DNA from: Nitrosomonas sp.
Lineage (GTDB): Bacteria; Pseudomonadota; Gammaproteobacteria; Burkholderiales; Nitrosomonadaceae
Direction of reading: 5' to 3'
DNA: 14,698 nucleotides
NCBI GenBank assembly: GCA_005779435.1
Contig: SXJH01000169.1
Coordinates: 1-14,698, forward strand
Shown here: in pieces, positions 5,380-11,959 of the stretch
How the letters are laid out: every line of letters starts with the position of its first letter
Position numbering within the stretch: the first letter of the stretch is position 1
Translations under genes and position numbers: made by a program
Notes under the pieces: generated by a model
The model's input: only the letters and a program-made list of their open reading frames with translations
What the model was told of the DNA's origin: nothing
Databases searched by the model: none

Positions 5380-6198
5380 ATGAGAAGTAAATCAGCAGTA
5401 ACCCTGGCGGGGGTATCCGCTCTCGCTTTGTACTCAAGCATGGCGGTCGGGTCTAAATATAATTTTCCTGAACCGCAGAGTGTCATAGCAAAAGATATCT
5501 ACGATCAGCACATTATGCTTATGTGGATATGTTTGGTGATTTTTATCGGTGTGTTTGGTGTCATGTTTTATTCATTGCTTAAACACCGCAAATCGCTTGG
5601 TTATAAAGCGGCAAATTTTCATCACAGCACAACGGTCGAGATTATATGGACAGTAATTCCATGTCTCATTCTTGTGGCAATGGCATGGCCGGCAACAAAA
5701 ACGGTCATTGCGATGAAAGATACATCAAGTCCTGATATGACCATCAAAGCAACAGGTTATCAGTGGATGTGGGGTTATGATTATCTGCAGGGCGAGGGTG
5801 AGGGAATCAGCTTCTTCAGTAAATTGTCTACACCGCGTGCTCAAATAGAAAACAAAGCGCCTAAAGGCGAAAACTATCTGCTGGAAGTTGATAATCATGT
5901 GGTAGTGCCAGTAGGTAAGAAAGTGCGTGTTATTTTAACGGCAAACGATGTGCTCCATGCTTGGTGGGTACCGGCATTGGGTATTAAGCAAGATGCAATT
6001 CCGGGTTTTATACGTGACACATGGTTTACCGCAGACAAACCGGGGATTTATCGTGGTCAATGTGCCGAATTATGCGGCAAGGATCATGGTTATATGCCGA
6101 TTGTGGTAGAGGTGATGGAAGCGGGTGAATATAGTAAATGGGTTGCGGCTCAGAAAGCATCGGCTGTTAAAACATCAATGCATGTAGAAAATAAGTAA
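5380..6198 (+). CDS. coxB: Cytochrome c oxidase subunit II (CuA subunit)
   Basis: Subunit II of an aa3-type cytochrome c oxidase, 272 residues from ATG 5380, accepts electrons from cytochrome c through the dinuclear CuA centre. It starts with a signal peptide (MRSKSAVTLAGVSALALYSS..., cleavage probably after AVG) and has two transmembrane helices (about 46-66 and 86-106), the aromatic YQWMWGYDY stretch (127-135), and a cupredoxin domain with CuA ligands H193, C228, E230, C232, H236 and M239 in QCAELCGKDHGYM. E230 is also the usual Mg-site glutamate. There is no C-terminal cytochrome c domain. ATG 5380 is preferred over GTG 5368 because it gives a proper signal peptide and follows a GGGGGAG tract, although the spacing is very short (two bases). 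It is the first gene of the cox operon. Confidence 0.96.
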   Translation: MRSKSAVTLAGVSALALYSSMAVGSKYNFPEPQSVIAKDIYDQHIMLMWICLVIFIGVFGVMFYSLLKHRKSLGYKAANFHHSTTVEIIWTVIPCLILVAMAWPATKTVIAMKDTSSPDMTIKATGYQWMWGYDYLQGEGEGISFFSKLSTPRAQIENKAPKGENYLLEVDNHVVVPVGKKVRVILTANDVLHAWWVPALGIKQDAIPGFIRDTWFTADKPGIYRGQCAELCGKDHGYMPIVVEVMEAGEYSKWVAAQKASAVKTSMHVENK

Positions 6199-6211
6199 AA
6201 GGAGATAGACT

Positions 6212-7798
6212 ATGGCAGCAGTACATGGCGACGCACACGGTCACGAACACGATGACCATCACCCCAGTGGAATAATGCGCTGGATTACAACGACTAATCA
6301 CAAAGACATTGGGACGATGTATTTGTGGTTCAGTTTTGCGATGTTCCTGGTTGGTGGAACGTTAGCAATGGGAATTCGTGCCGAGCTGTATCAGCCCGGT
6401 ATACAAATATTAGAGCCGGAATTGTTTAACCAATTCACGACATTGCATGGTCTTATAATGGTATTCGGTGCCATTATGCCGGCTTTTGTGGGTTTTGCTA
6501 ACTGGCAAGTGCCGATGATGATCGGTGCGCCGGATATGGCGTTTGCACGGATGAACAACTGGAGTTTCTGGTTATTGCCGGTTGCGGCAACGCTTCTGGT
6601 GGGTTCGTTCTTTGTGCCTGGCGGTGCGGCAGCGGGCGGCTGGACGTTCTATCCGCCGCTGTCTACTCAAGGCGGCTTAGGTGTGGATCTGATGATTTTC
6701 TCAGTTCACATTCTGGGTGCATCGTCAATTATGGGTTCAATTAACATCATTACGACCATATTGAATATGCGCGCGCCCGGCATGACAATGATGAAAATGC
6801 CGCTGTTTGTATGGACGTGGCTGATTACAGCTTACTTGTTGGTATTGGTAATGCCTGTTTTGGCTGGCGTAGTAACGATGTTGCTGACAGATCGTCATTT
6901 CGGCACCAGCTTCTTTAATGCAGCGGGTGGCGGCGATCCGGTGATGTTCCAGCATATTTTCTGGTTCTTCGGTCATCCGGAGGTCTATATCATGATTCTG
7001 CCGTCATTCGGTATTGTGTCCGAAGTTATTCCGACATTCTCACGCAAACCGCTGTTCGGATATTCGTCAATGGTTTACGCAACCGCATCGATTGCAATTT
7101 TGTCGTGCGTTGTTTGGGCGCACCACATGTTTACAGCGGGAATGCCAACAGTGGGTCAATTGTTCTTCATGTACGCAACGATGTTGATTGCAGTACCGAC
7201 CGGCGTTAAGGTATTCAACTGGACAGCGACAATGTGGCGCGGCTCTATGTCGTTCGAAACCCCGATGTTGTTCTCGATTGGATTCATTTTCCTGTTCGTG
7301 ATCGGTGGATTTAGTGGCGTGATTTGCGCGATTGTACCTATCGATATTCAAGTGCAAGATACATATTATGTGATTGCGCACTTCCACTATGTATTGGTTT
7401 CTGGTTCATTGTTTGCGCTCTTTGCCGGTGCATACTACTGGATACCGAAGTGGACAGGACGTATGTACAATGAAACATTAGGCAAGTGGCATTTCTGGTT
7501 GTCGATGTTCTTCTTTAACATGACGTTCTTTGTGCAGCATTTCTTAGGTTTGGCAGGTATGCCGCGCAGAATTCCGGATTACAACTTGCAGTTTGCAGAT
7601 TTCAATATGATTTCTAGCTTGGGTGCATTTGGATTTGGATTAACACAACTTCTGTTCCTCTACATTATGATCAATTGTATTCGTAGTGGAGATAAAGCAC
7701 CGCAAAAACCATGGGATGGCGCAACAACACTGGAATGGACGCATTTGCCAACACCTGCTCCATATCACAGTTTTGAGAAGCCACCTATTGTTAAATAA
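6212..7798 (+). CDS. coxA: Cytochrome c oxidase subunit I (heme a, heme a3-CuB), A1 type
   Basis: The catalytic subunit, 528 residues with about 12 transmembrane helices, reduces O2 to water and pumps protons. Heme a ligands are H79 (TTLHG) and H392; heme a3 ligand is H390 (AHFHYVL); CuB ligands are H255, H304 and H305. E257 and Y259 in GHPEVYI mark an A1-type enzyme with a full D-channel, helped by D108 (GAPDMAF); K333 (PTGVKVF) marks the K-channel. The residue before the conserved DTYY is Q (IQVQDTYY), where bovine and Rhodobacter enzymes have the Mg-ligand His. The first 17 residues are His-rich (HGDAHGHEHDDHH), common in proteobacterial CoxA. AAAAGGAG lies 8 bases before the ATG, 13 bases after coxB. 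Identification is certain. Confidence 0.98.
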   Translation: MAAVHGDAHGHEHDDHHPSGIMRWITTTNHKDIGTMYLWFSFAMFLVGGTLAMGIRAELYQPGIQILEPELFNQFTTLHGLIMVFGAIMPAFVGFANWQVPMMIGAPDMAFARMNNWSFWLLPVAATLLVGSFFVPGGAAAGGWTFYPPLSTQGGLGVDLMIFSVHILGASSIMGSINIITTILNMRAPGMTMMKMPLFVWTWLITAYLLVLVMPVLAGVVTMLLTDRHFGTSFFNAAGGGDPVMFQHIFWFFGHPEVYIMILPSFGIVSEVIPTFSRKPLFGYSSMVYATASIAILSCVVWAHHMFTAGMPTVGQLFFMYATMLIAVPTGVKVFNWTATMWRGSMSFETPMLFSIGFIFLFVIGGFSGVICAIVPIDIQVQDTYYVIAHFHYVLVSGSLFALFAGAYYWIPKWTGRMYNETLGKWHFWLSMFFFNMTFFVQHFLGLAGMPRRIPDYNLQFADFNMISSLGAFGFGLTQLLFLYIMINCIRSGDKAPQKPWDGATTLEWTHLPTPAPYHSFEKPPIVK

Positions 7799-7816
7799 AT
7801 AGTGTGCGAGATAAGT

Positions 7817-7921
7817 ATGTCACATGAAGCAGAATTAAAGCGTAAGAAGATTCGAACAGCGATGTTTCTGTTGATAACGGTTGTAGCGCTTTATGTTGTG
7901 GTTATTTTTAAACAATGGTAG
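7817..7921 (+). CDS. 34-residue single-helix peptide, probable cytochrome oxidase small assembly protein
   Basis: An open frame of 34 codons plus TAG: a polar, basic N terminus (MSHEAELKRKKIRTA) then one hydrophobic helix (about residues 16-31) ending FKQW. It lies 18 bases after coxA and its stop overlaps the ctaG start by seven bases (7915-7921), so translation of ctaG, which lacks its own good Shine-Dalgarno, is probably coupled to it. Betaproteobacterial cox operons commonly have a tiny single-helix gene at this spot, annotated as a cytochrome oxidase small assembly protein; the position and topology match that, but the function is inferred from context alone. A GAGATAAG stretch upstream is a weak ribosome binding site. 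Confidence 0.75.
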   Translation: MSHEAELKRKKIRTAMFLLITVVALYVVVIFKQW

Positions 7922-8463
7922 AAAATAAATCATTCGCTAATGTGGTGATGTTGAGAAAGTTACTGTTCTTTACATTGGTCATGTTTGTATTTGGTTATGC
8001 CTTAGTGCCGTTCTACGAAAAGTTTTGTGAAGTAACCGGAATAAATAATTTGCTGCAACCGGACGTACAGGCTAAAGAAATCCGGGTGGATGAAAGTCGT
8101 TGGATAACGGTAGAGTTTGATGCAAATACCAGAGGGTTGCCATGGCAGTTTAAACCCTTGCAAACCAGCGCACGCATTCATCCGGGTGAGCCAGTTAATG
8201 TGATGTACGAAATAACAAATAATTCAGATCGCGAGATTAATGGACAAGCAATACCGAGCTATAGCCCGCGTTTTCTGGATAAGCATTTAAAGAAATTTGA
8301 GTGTTTTTGTTTTACGAAACAGGTGCTTAAACCAAACGAAACAAGGCAAATGCCAGTGCAATTTGTAATAGAACCTGGGCTTCCACAAGATATACAGACA
8401 GTGACAATATCGTATACTTTTTTTGAATTGCCCGATGGCACAGCAGCTGCCGTCAAGAGATAA
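7915..8463 (+). CDS. ctaG: Cytochrome c oxidase assembly protein CtaG (Cox11, CuB insertion)
   Basis: CtaG/Cox11, 182 residues, is a membrane-anchored copper chaperone that delivers copper to CuB of subunit I. One N-terminal transmembrane helix (about 14-33) is followed by the conserved FCEVTGIN with C38, and a periplasmic immunoglobulin-like domain with the copper-binding pair C130 and C132 in KFECFCFTKQ. The conserved closing segment MPVQFVIEPGLPQDIQTVTISYTFFE is present. All three functional cysteines are kept. The start ATG overlaps the end of the 34-residue peptide gene, and no clear Shine-Dalgarno is visible, which supports translational coupling. Length matches the family. Confidence 0.95.
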   Translation: MVENKSFANVVMLRKLLFFTLVMFVFGYALVPFYEKFCEVTGINNLLQPDVQAKEIRVDESRWITVEFDANTRGLPWQFKPLQTSARIHPGEPVNVMYEITNNSDREINGQAIPSYSPRFLDKHLKKFECFCFTKQVLKPNETRQMPVQFVIEPGLPQDIQTVTISYTFFELPDGTAAAVKR

Positions 8464-8474
8464 AGGAATTGAGA

Positions 8475-8684
8475 GTGAGTAATTCACCTGCGGATAAAAA
8501 CCATGTGTCCGTTTGGCAAATTGCTAAAGCGGTGCTGTCGGCCTTTATGGGGATTCGAAAAAAAAGCGATTTGGAGCATGATGCAGCTACATTAAAACCG
8601 GCGCATGTCATCATCGGTGGAATAATTGGCGGTTTGCTATTTGTAATTGGCGTATTCTCGGTAGTCAAGTTGGTTATCAATTAG
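8475..8684 (+). CDS. DUF2970 small membrane protein of the cox operon
   Basis: A 69-residue protein with the DUF2970 layout: an N-terminal amphipathic part with VWQIAKAVLSAFMGIRKKSDLEHDA (about 12-36), then KPAHVIIGGIIGGLLFVIGVFSVVKLVI, a single transmembrane helix running to the C terminus. Genes of this family commonly sit between ctaG and coxC in betaproteobacteria, exactly as here; the function is not established. GTG at 8475 is chosen because AAAGGA (8462-8467) lies seven bases before it, whereas the in-frame TTG at 8469 is only one base from that site. It is 11 bases after ctaG, in the same operon. Confidence 0.85.
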   Translation: MSNSPADKNHVSVWQIAKAVLSAFMGIRKKSDLEHDAATLKPAHVIIGGIIGGLLFVIGVFSVVKLVIN

Positions 8685-8702
8685 AAATTTTAAATCATAA
8701 GT

Positions 8703-8711
8703 AGGAGGAGA
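8703..8711 (+). promoter_or_regulatory. Near-perfect Shine-Dalgarno of coxC
   Basis: AGGAGG (8703-8708), followed by AGA, matches the ribosomal anti-Shine-Dalgarno fully and lies eight bases before the ATG at 8717. It is the strongest ribosome binding site noticed in the window. Confidence 0.8.
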
Positions 8712-8716
8712 TAGGA

Positions 8717-9574
8717 ATGAGTCAAGAATCAGGACATTATTATGTCCCAGCTCCATCGGCATATCCAATTATTGGGTCGACGGCGATTTTATTTATGGGA
8801 TCTGGGGCCGCCTTAACCATGAACAAAATGGAGACGGGTTACTGGCTATTAGCAATCGGTTTTGCCATTCTCATTTACATGTTGTTTGGATGGTTTGGTA
8901 CGGTTGCGAGAGAAAGCGAAGGCGGTAAATATGGCGAGCAGGTAGATAAATCATTCCGCTGGGGTATGAGTTGGTTCATCCTTACGGAAGTTATGTTTTT
9001 CTGCGCATTCTTTGGCGCGCTGTGGTACATGCGCAACTTGTCAATACCGTGGCTAGTTGAAGAAAGTACGGTATTGGGCAATGAATTCTGGTCATCATAC
9101 GATGGCACATGGCCAACTGCCGGTCCAGGAACGCATGATCCGTTTACCCCAATGGGCGCTTGGGGATTGCCAGCATTCAATACCTTGTTGCTGCTAACCT
9201 CCGGTGTCACATGTACACTGGCGCACTGGGCATTGAAAGCAAATAATCGCAGCGGATTGAAAAATTGGCTGTTAGCGACCATTCTGCTCGGTGCGACGTT
9301 TATCGGATGCCAGGCATACGAGTATATGCATGCATACGAAGATTTGAATCTGATGCTAACGACCGGTGCTTACGGTTCTACATTCTTTATGCTGACCGGT
9401 TTCCATGGTTTTCACGTGACAGTCGGTACCATCATGTTGATCGTGATTTGGTTCAGAAGCGTGGCTGGTCACTTTACACCGGAAAAACATTTCGGTTTTG
9501 AAGGCGTGGCATGGTATTGGCACTTTGTTGACGTAGTATGGCTAGGTCTGTTTGTATTCGTGTACTTGATGTAA
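8717..9574 (+). CDS. coxC: Cytochrome c oxidase subunit III
   Basis: Subunit III, 285 residues, a seven-helix membrane protein that stabilises the oxidase core. Recognised from GHYYVPAPSAYPIIGS near the start, MSWFILTEVMFFCAFFGALWYMR with its conserved Glu, the long loop after helix 3 (WPTAGPGTHDPFTPMGAWGLPAFNT), ATILLGATFIGCQAYEY, LTGFHGFHVTVGTIML and the closing WYWHFVDVVWLGLFVFVYL. Length and motif order are normal for the proteobacterial form. It has a near-perfect ribosome binding site and follows the DUF2970 gene by 32 bases. A long hairpin with a T-tail lies directly downstream, separating it from the assembly genes. Confidence 0.98.
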   Translation: MSQESGHYYVPAPSAYPIIGSTAILFMGSGAALTMNKMETGYWLLAIGFAILIYMLFGWFGTVARESEGGKYGEQVDKSFRWGMSWFILTEVMFFCAFFGALWYMRNLSIPWLVEESTVLGNEFWSSYDGTWPTAGPGTHDPFTPMGAWGLPAFNTLLLLTSGVTCTLAHWALKANNRSGLKNWLLATILLGATFIGCQAYEYMHAYEDLNLMLTTGAYGSTFFMLTGFHGFHVTVGTIMLIVIWFRSVAGHFTPEKHFGFEGVAWYWHFVDVVWLGLFVFVYLM

Positions 9575-9590
9575 ATTTTGACAAATAATC

Positions 9591-9671
9591 AATTCCAGTT
9601 CGCATCACGCAACTAAAGTACACAATCGACGCTGATGGGTACATGTGATGCAGAACTGGAATTTTCTTTTT
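9591..9671 (+). terminator. Long hairpin with T-tail between coxC and SURF1 (terminator or attenuator)
   Basis: Bases 9591-9608 pair with 9645-9663 over 18 bp, interrupted only by a bulged A at 9652; the arms start AATTCCAGTTC and end GAACTGGAATT. The loop is 36 bases. TTCTTTTTAG follows immediately, giving a broken T-run. It looks like a terminator or partial terminator that would lower expression of the downstream assembly genes relative to the structural subunits. The large loop is unusual. Confidence 0.7.
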
Positions 9672-9685
9672 AGACGTAAAAGAAA

Positions 9686-10396
9686 ATGATTGTTTGGGGG
9701 TATCGTTTTGAACCGAGGCTATGGGCTTTATTGATAACAGCGATTTTTGCCGCAGTATTTGTTAGTTTAGGTAATTGGCAATTATCCAGAGCCGAGGAAA
9801 AAACAAAACAGCATGAATTACTGGAACAGTACGCAAAACAACCGGCAATAGTATTGCCAAGCGCCCCAGTCAAATTACCGGATTACCAGTATCGCGAGAT
9901 CGAATCGAGCGGCGAGTATAGAAACGAACATACCATTTATCTGGATAACAAGACGTACCAAGGGCGTGCCGGCTACCATATAATTACGCCGTTCAGGATA
10001 AAAAATAGTAATTTGCATGTGGCAGTAAATCGCGGATGGATCGCGACTGGCAATGATAGGCGGGTATTGCCGACGATCGAAAGTGAAGAAGGTGAAAAGA
10101 TATTAATCGGAACGGTTATTTCACCGGAAATCCGCGCATTGGAAATTTCAAAGCAAATAACTCAGGGCCCGGTTTGGGATAATTTTAATCTGCAGCGTTA
10201 TCAAGAAACCACAGGTCTGGAATTTCAACCCCTGCTGATTTTGCAAAATAAAAAAGAAGATGATGGTCTGCGTAGAGATTGGAGCAAACCGGATTCAGGC
10301 GCGACCAAAAATATGGGTTACGCAATACAGTGGTTCTCGTTAGCTGCAACAACTCTAATTATTTTCTTAGTATTGAATGTTAAACGAAGATATTAA
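9686..10396 (+). CDS. SURF1 family cytochrome oxidase biogenesis protein
   Basis: A 236-residue SURF1/Shy1 homologue, an inner-membrane factor that helps insert heme a into subunit I. The typical topology is visible: an N-terminal helix (about 10-28), a large periplasmic domain, and a C-terminal helix (YAIQWFSLAATTLIIFLVLN) before a basic tail. Family motifs are SLGNWQLSRAEEK (27-39), YQGRAGYHIITPF, VAVNRGWIATGNDRR and the YAIQWF entry to the last helix. The ATG at 9686 directly follows the post-coxC hairpin; AAAAGAAA is at best a weak ribosome binding site. The 3' end overlaps the next gene by 20 bases. A small twin-helix gene (DUF2909) often found between coxC and SURF1 in betaproteobacteria is absent. 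Confidence 0.93.
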   Translation: MIVWGYRFEPRLWALLITAIFAAVFVSLGNWQLSRAEEKTKQHELLEQYAKQPAIVLPSAPVKLPDYQYREIESSGEYRNEHTIYLDNKTYQGRAGYHIITPFRIKNSNLHVAVNRGWIATGNDRRVLPTIESEEGEKILIGTVISPEIRALEISKQITQGPVWDNFNLQRYQETTGLEFQPLLILQNKKEDDGLRRDWSKPDSGATKNMGYAIQWFSLAATTLIIFLVLNVKRRY

Positions 10397-10958
10397 AAAA
10401 TCGAATCGGCGAAAATTCATCTGGCTGTTGGTACTCATGTGCTCGCCGGTGATTATTTCGTACGGACTGTATTTTTCGGATTTCAAGCCGAAAAGCACTC
10501 ATTACGGCGATTTAATACCGCTTGTCAAAATGACGGGAAAGGGAACGAATCTGATCGATAATACGATTCTTCGCATGAAGGATTTGCATGGCAAATGGGT
10601 TCTTCTGAATATCGATTCCGGCAATTGCGACGAAGCTTGTCAAAAGAAATTGTATTTCATGCGCCAAGTTCGGCTAGTGCAAGGAAAAGAAATGCACAGA
10701 ATTGAACGGTTATGGCTGATTACCGATGACGTCAAACCAGACGAGAAATTGGTGCAGGAATTCGACGGTACTTTTTTTATCGGCGCACAGAATAATGAAA
10801 TATTGGATTTAGTAGAAAACAAAGACTCGCAGACAAAGCATATTTATCTCATTGATCCTATCGGAAATTTGATGATGCGCTTTCCCGAAGATGTAAATGG
10901 AACGAAAATGGGACACGATTTGAAGCGATTGCTGCATGTCTCGCAAATTGAGCACTGA
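10377..10958 (+). CDS. SCO-like thioredoxin-fold membrane protein of the cox assembly cluster
   Basis: A 193-residue protein with one N-terminal helix (about 14-32) and a periplasmic thioredoxin-like domain. The diagnostic stretch is WVLLNIDSGNCDEACQKKLYFMRQVR, with C84 and C88 in a CxxxC motif as in SCO copper chaperones. A later IYLIDPIGNLMMRF strand matches the SCO pattern, and H155 just before it could be a third ligand, though it is closer to the strand than the SCO ligand His. Proteins of this kind regularly follow SURF1 in betaproteobacterial cox clusters and are often left as hypothetical. A role in CuA copper delivery or in reducing CuA cysteines is inference. It overlaps SURF1 by 20 bases, implying coupling. 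Confidence 0.8.
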   Translation: MLNEDIKKSNRRKFIWLLVLMCSPVIISYGLYFSDFKPKSTHYGDLIPLVKMTGKGTNLIDNTILRMKDLHGKWVLLNIDSGNCDEACQKKLYFMRQVRLVQGKEMHRIERLWLITDDVKPDEKLVQEFDGTFFIGAQNNEILDLVENKDSQTKHIYLIDPIGNLMMRFPEDVNGTKMGHDLKRLLHVSQIEH

Positions 10959-11002
10959 GCAGTAGAAATTGAAATTTGAATGAAATTATATAGAAGCGGA
11001 AT

Positions 11003-11007
11003 AGGAG
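11003..11007 (+). promoter_or_regulatory. Ribosome binding site of ctaB
   Basis: AGGAG lies nine bases before the ATG at 11017 and fixes the ctaB start. Confidence 0.6.
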
Positions 11008-11016
11008 TTAAATAAA

Positions 11017-11910
11017 ATGTCGACTAGCCTGACTTGGCACGAAGCGGCCTCAAGAATCAATCAGTTTTACCGGCTGACCAAACCCCGGGTTGTTTCGCTG
11101 ATTGTATTTACAGCGGTAATCGGTATGTTCATGGCGGTTCCCGGCGTTGTGCCGTTCGATACGTTATTTTTTGGAACCGTTGGTATTGCATTGGTGGCGG
11201 GCGCTGCCGCTGCTTTAAACTGTTTGGTGGAGCAGAAATTGGATGCGGTCATGGCACGGACGAAAGGGCGTCCATTGCCGCTAGGAAAAGTAAGTGTTCC
11301 GGAAACGTTGTTCTTCTTGCTGATTGTCGGTGGATTAGGGCTTTTTATATTGCATTATTGGATTAACGAATTGACCATGTGGTTAACGTTAGGCACTTTT
11401 GTAGGGTATGCCATTATTTACACGGTCATTCTAAAGCCATTGACACCGCAAAACATCGTTATCGGCGGCGCATCGGGCGCGATGCCGCCTGTGCTTGGTT
11501 GGACAGCCGTTACCGGAGAAATCGCAAGCGATGCGTTGCTATTGTTTCTCATCATTTTCGCGTGGACACCGCCGCATTTCTGGGCATTGGCGCTATATCG
11601 CAAGAACGAATATGCATCGATCGGTATGCCGATGCTGCCGGTTACGCATGGCGATCAATACACGCGCTTACATGTATTGCTCTATACCGTCATTCTATGC
11701 GTCGTTACGACATTGCCTTACATTACGCAAATGAGCGGACTGATTTATTTGGCAAGTTCGATAATCTTAAATGGCATTTTTATGTACTATGCGATAGAAA
11801 TTTATCGCAACTATAGCGACAAACTGGCAAAAGAAGCATTCCGGTTTTCGATACTGTATTTGGCGCTGCTTTTTGTGGCGTTATTGGTCGATCACTACTT
11901 CTTTTTCTAA
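11017..11910 (+). CDS. ctaB: Protoheme IX farnesyltransferase (heme O synthase)
   Basis: CtaB/CyoE, 297 residues, an inner-membrane UbiA-type prenyltransferase that adds a farnesyl group to heme B to give heme O, the precursor of heme A. Motifs: FYRLTKPRVVSLIVFTA at the first helix; the first Asp-containing prenyl-diphosphate motif in NCLVEQKLDAVMARTKGRPLP (69-89, the bacterial variant with D76); KPLTPQNIVIGGASGAMPPVLGW; and the second motif AWTPPHFWALALYRKNEYASIGMPMLPVTHG. About eight or nine hydrophobic segments are visible. It starts 58 bases after the SCO-like gene. The usual partner, heme A synthase (ctaA/COX15), normally just upstream, is not in the window, nor is the sco gene often found downstream. 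Gene identity is firm; the symbol cyoE is a synonym. Confidence 0.96.
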   Translation: MSTSLTWHEAASRINQFYRLTKPRVVSLIVFTAVIGMFMAVPGVVPFDTLFFGTVGIALVAGAAAALNCLVEQKLDAVMARTKGRPLPLGKVSVPETLFFLLIVGGLGLFILHYWINELTMWLTLGTFVGYAIIYTVILKPLTPQNIVIGGASGAMPPVLGWTAVTGEIASDALLLFLIIFAWTPPHFWALALYRKNEYASIGMPMLPVTHGDQYTRLHVLLYTVILCVVTTLPYITQMSGLIYLASSIILNGIFMYYAIEIYRNYSDKLAKEAFRFSILYLALLFVALLVDHYFFF

Positions 11911-11919
11911 GGAAACTCG

Positions 11920-11956
11920 AATGCCACGCTTGCTGCGCTGCAGCGAGCGTGGCATT
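11920..11956. terminator. Convergent-gene hairpin between ctaB and the FAD oxidase gene
   Basis: AATGCCACGCT (11920-11930) pairs perfectly with AGCGTGGCATT (11946-11956). After one T-G wobble, GCTGC (11932-11936) pairs with GCAGC (11940-11944) around a three-base loop GCT. The 17-bp stem is GC-rich and lies between two genes that end facing each other, so it can stop transcription from both sides. There is no clean T-run on the plus strand. It nearly touches the minus-strand stop codon at 11960. Confidence 0.75.
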
Positions 11957-11959
11957 GTG

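Noticed and set aside
8875..9282. 135-residue open frame on the minus strand inside coxC
   Set aside because: It is fully antisense to a clear subunit III gene and shows no recognisable motif.
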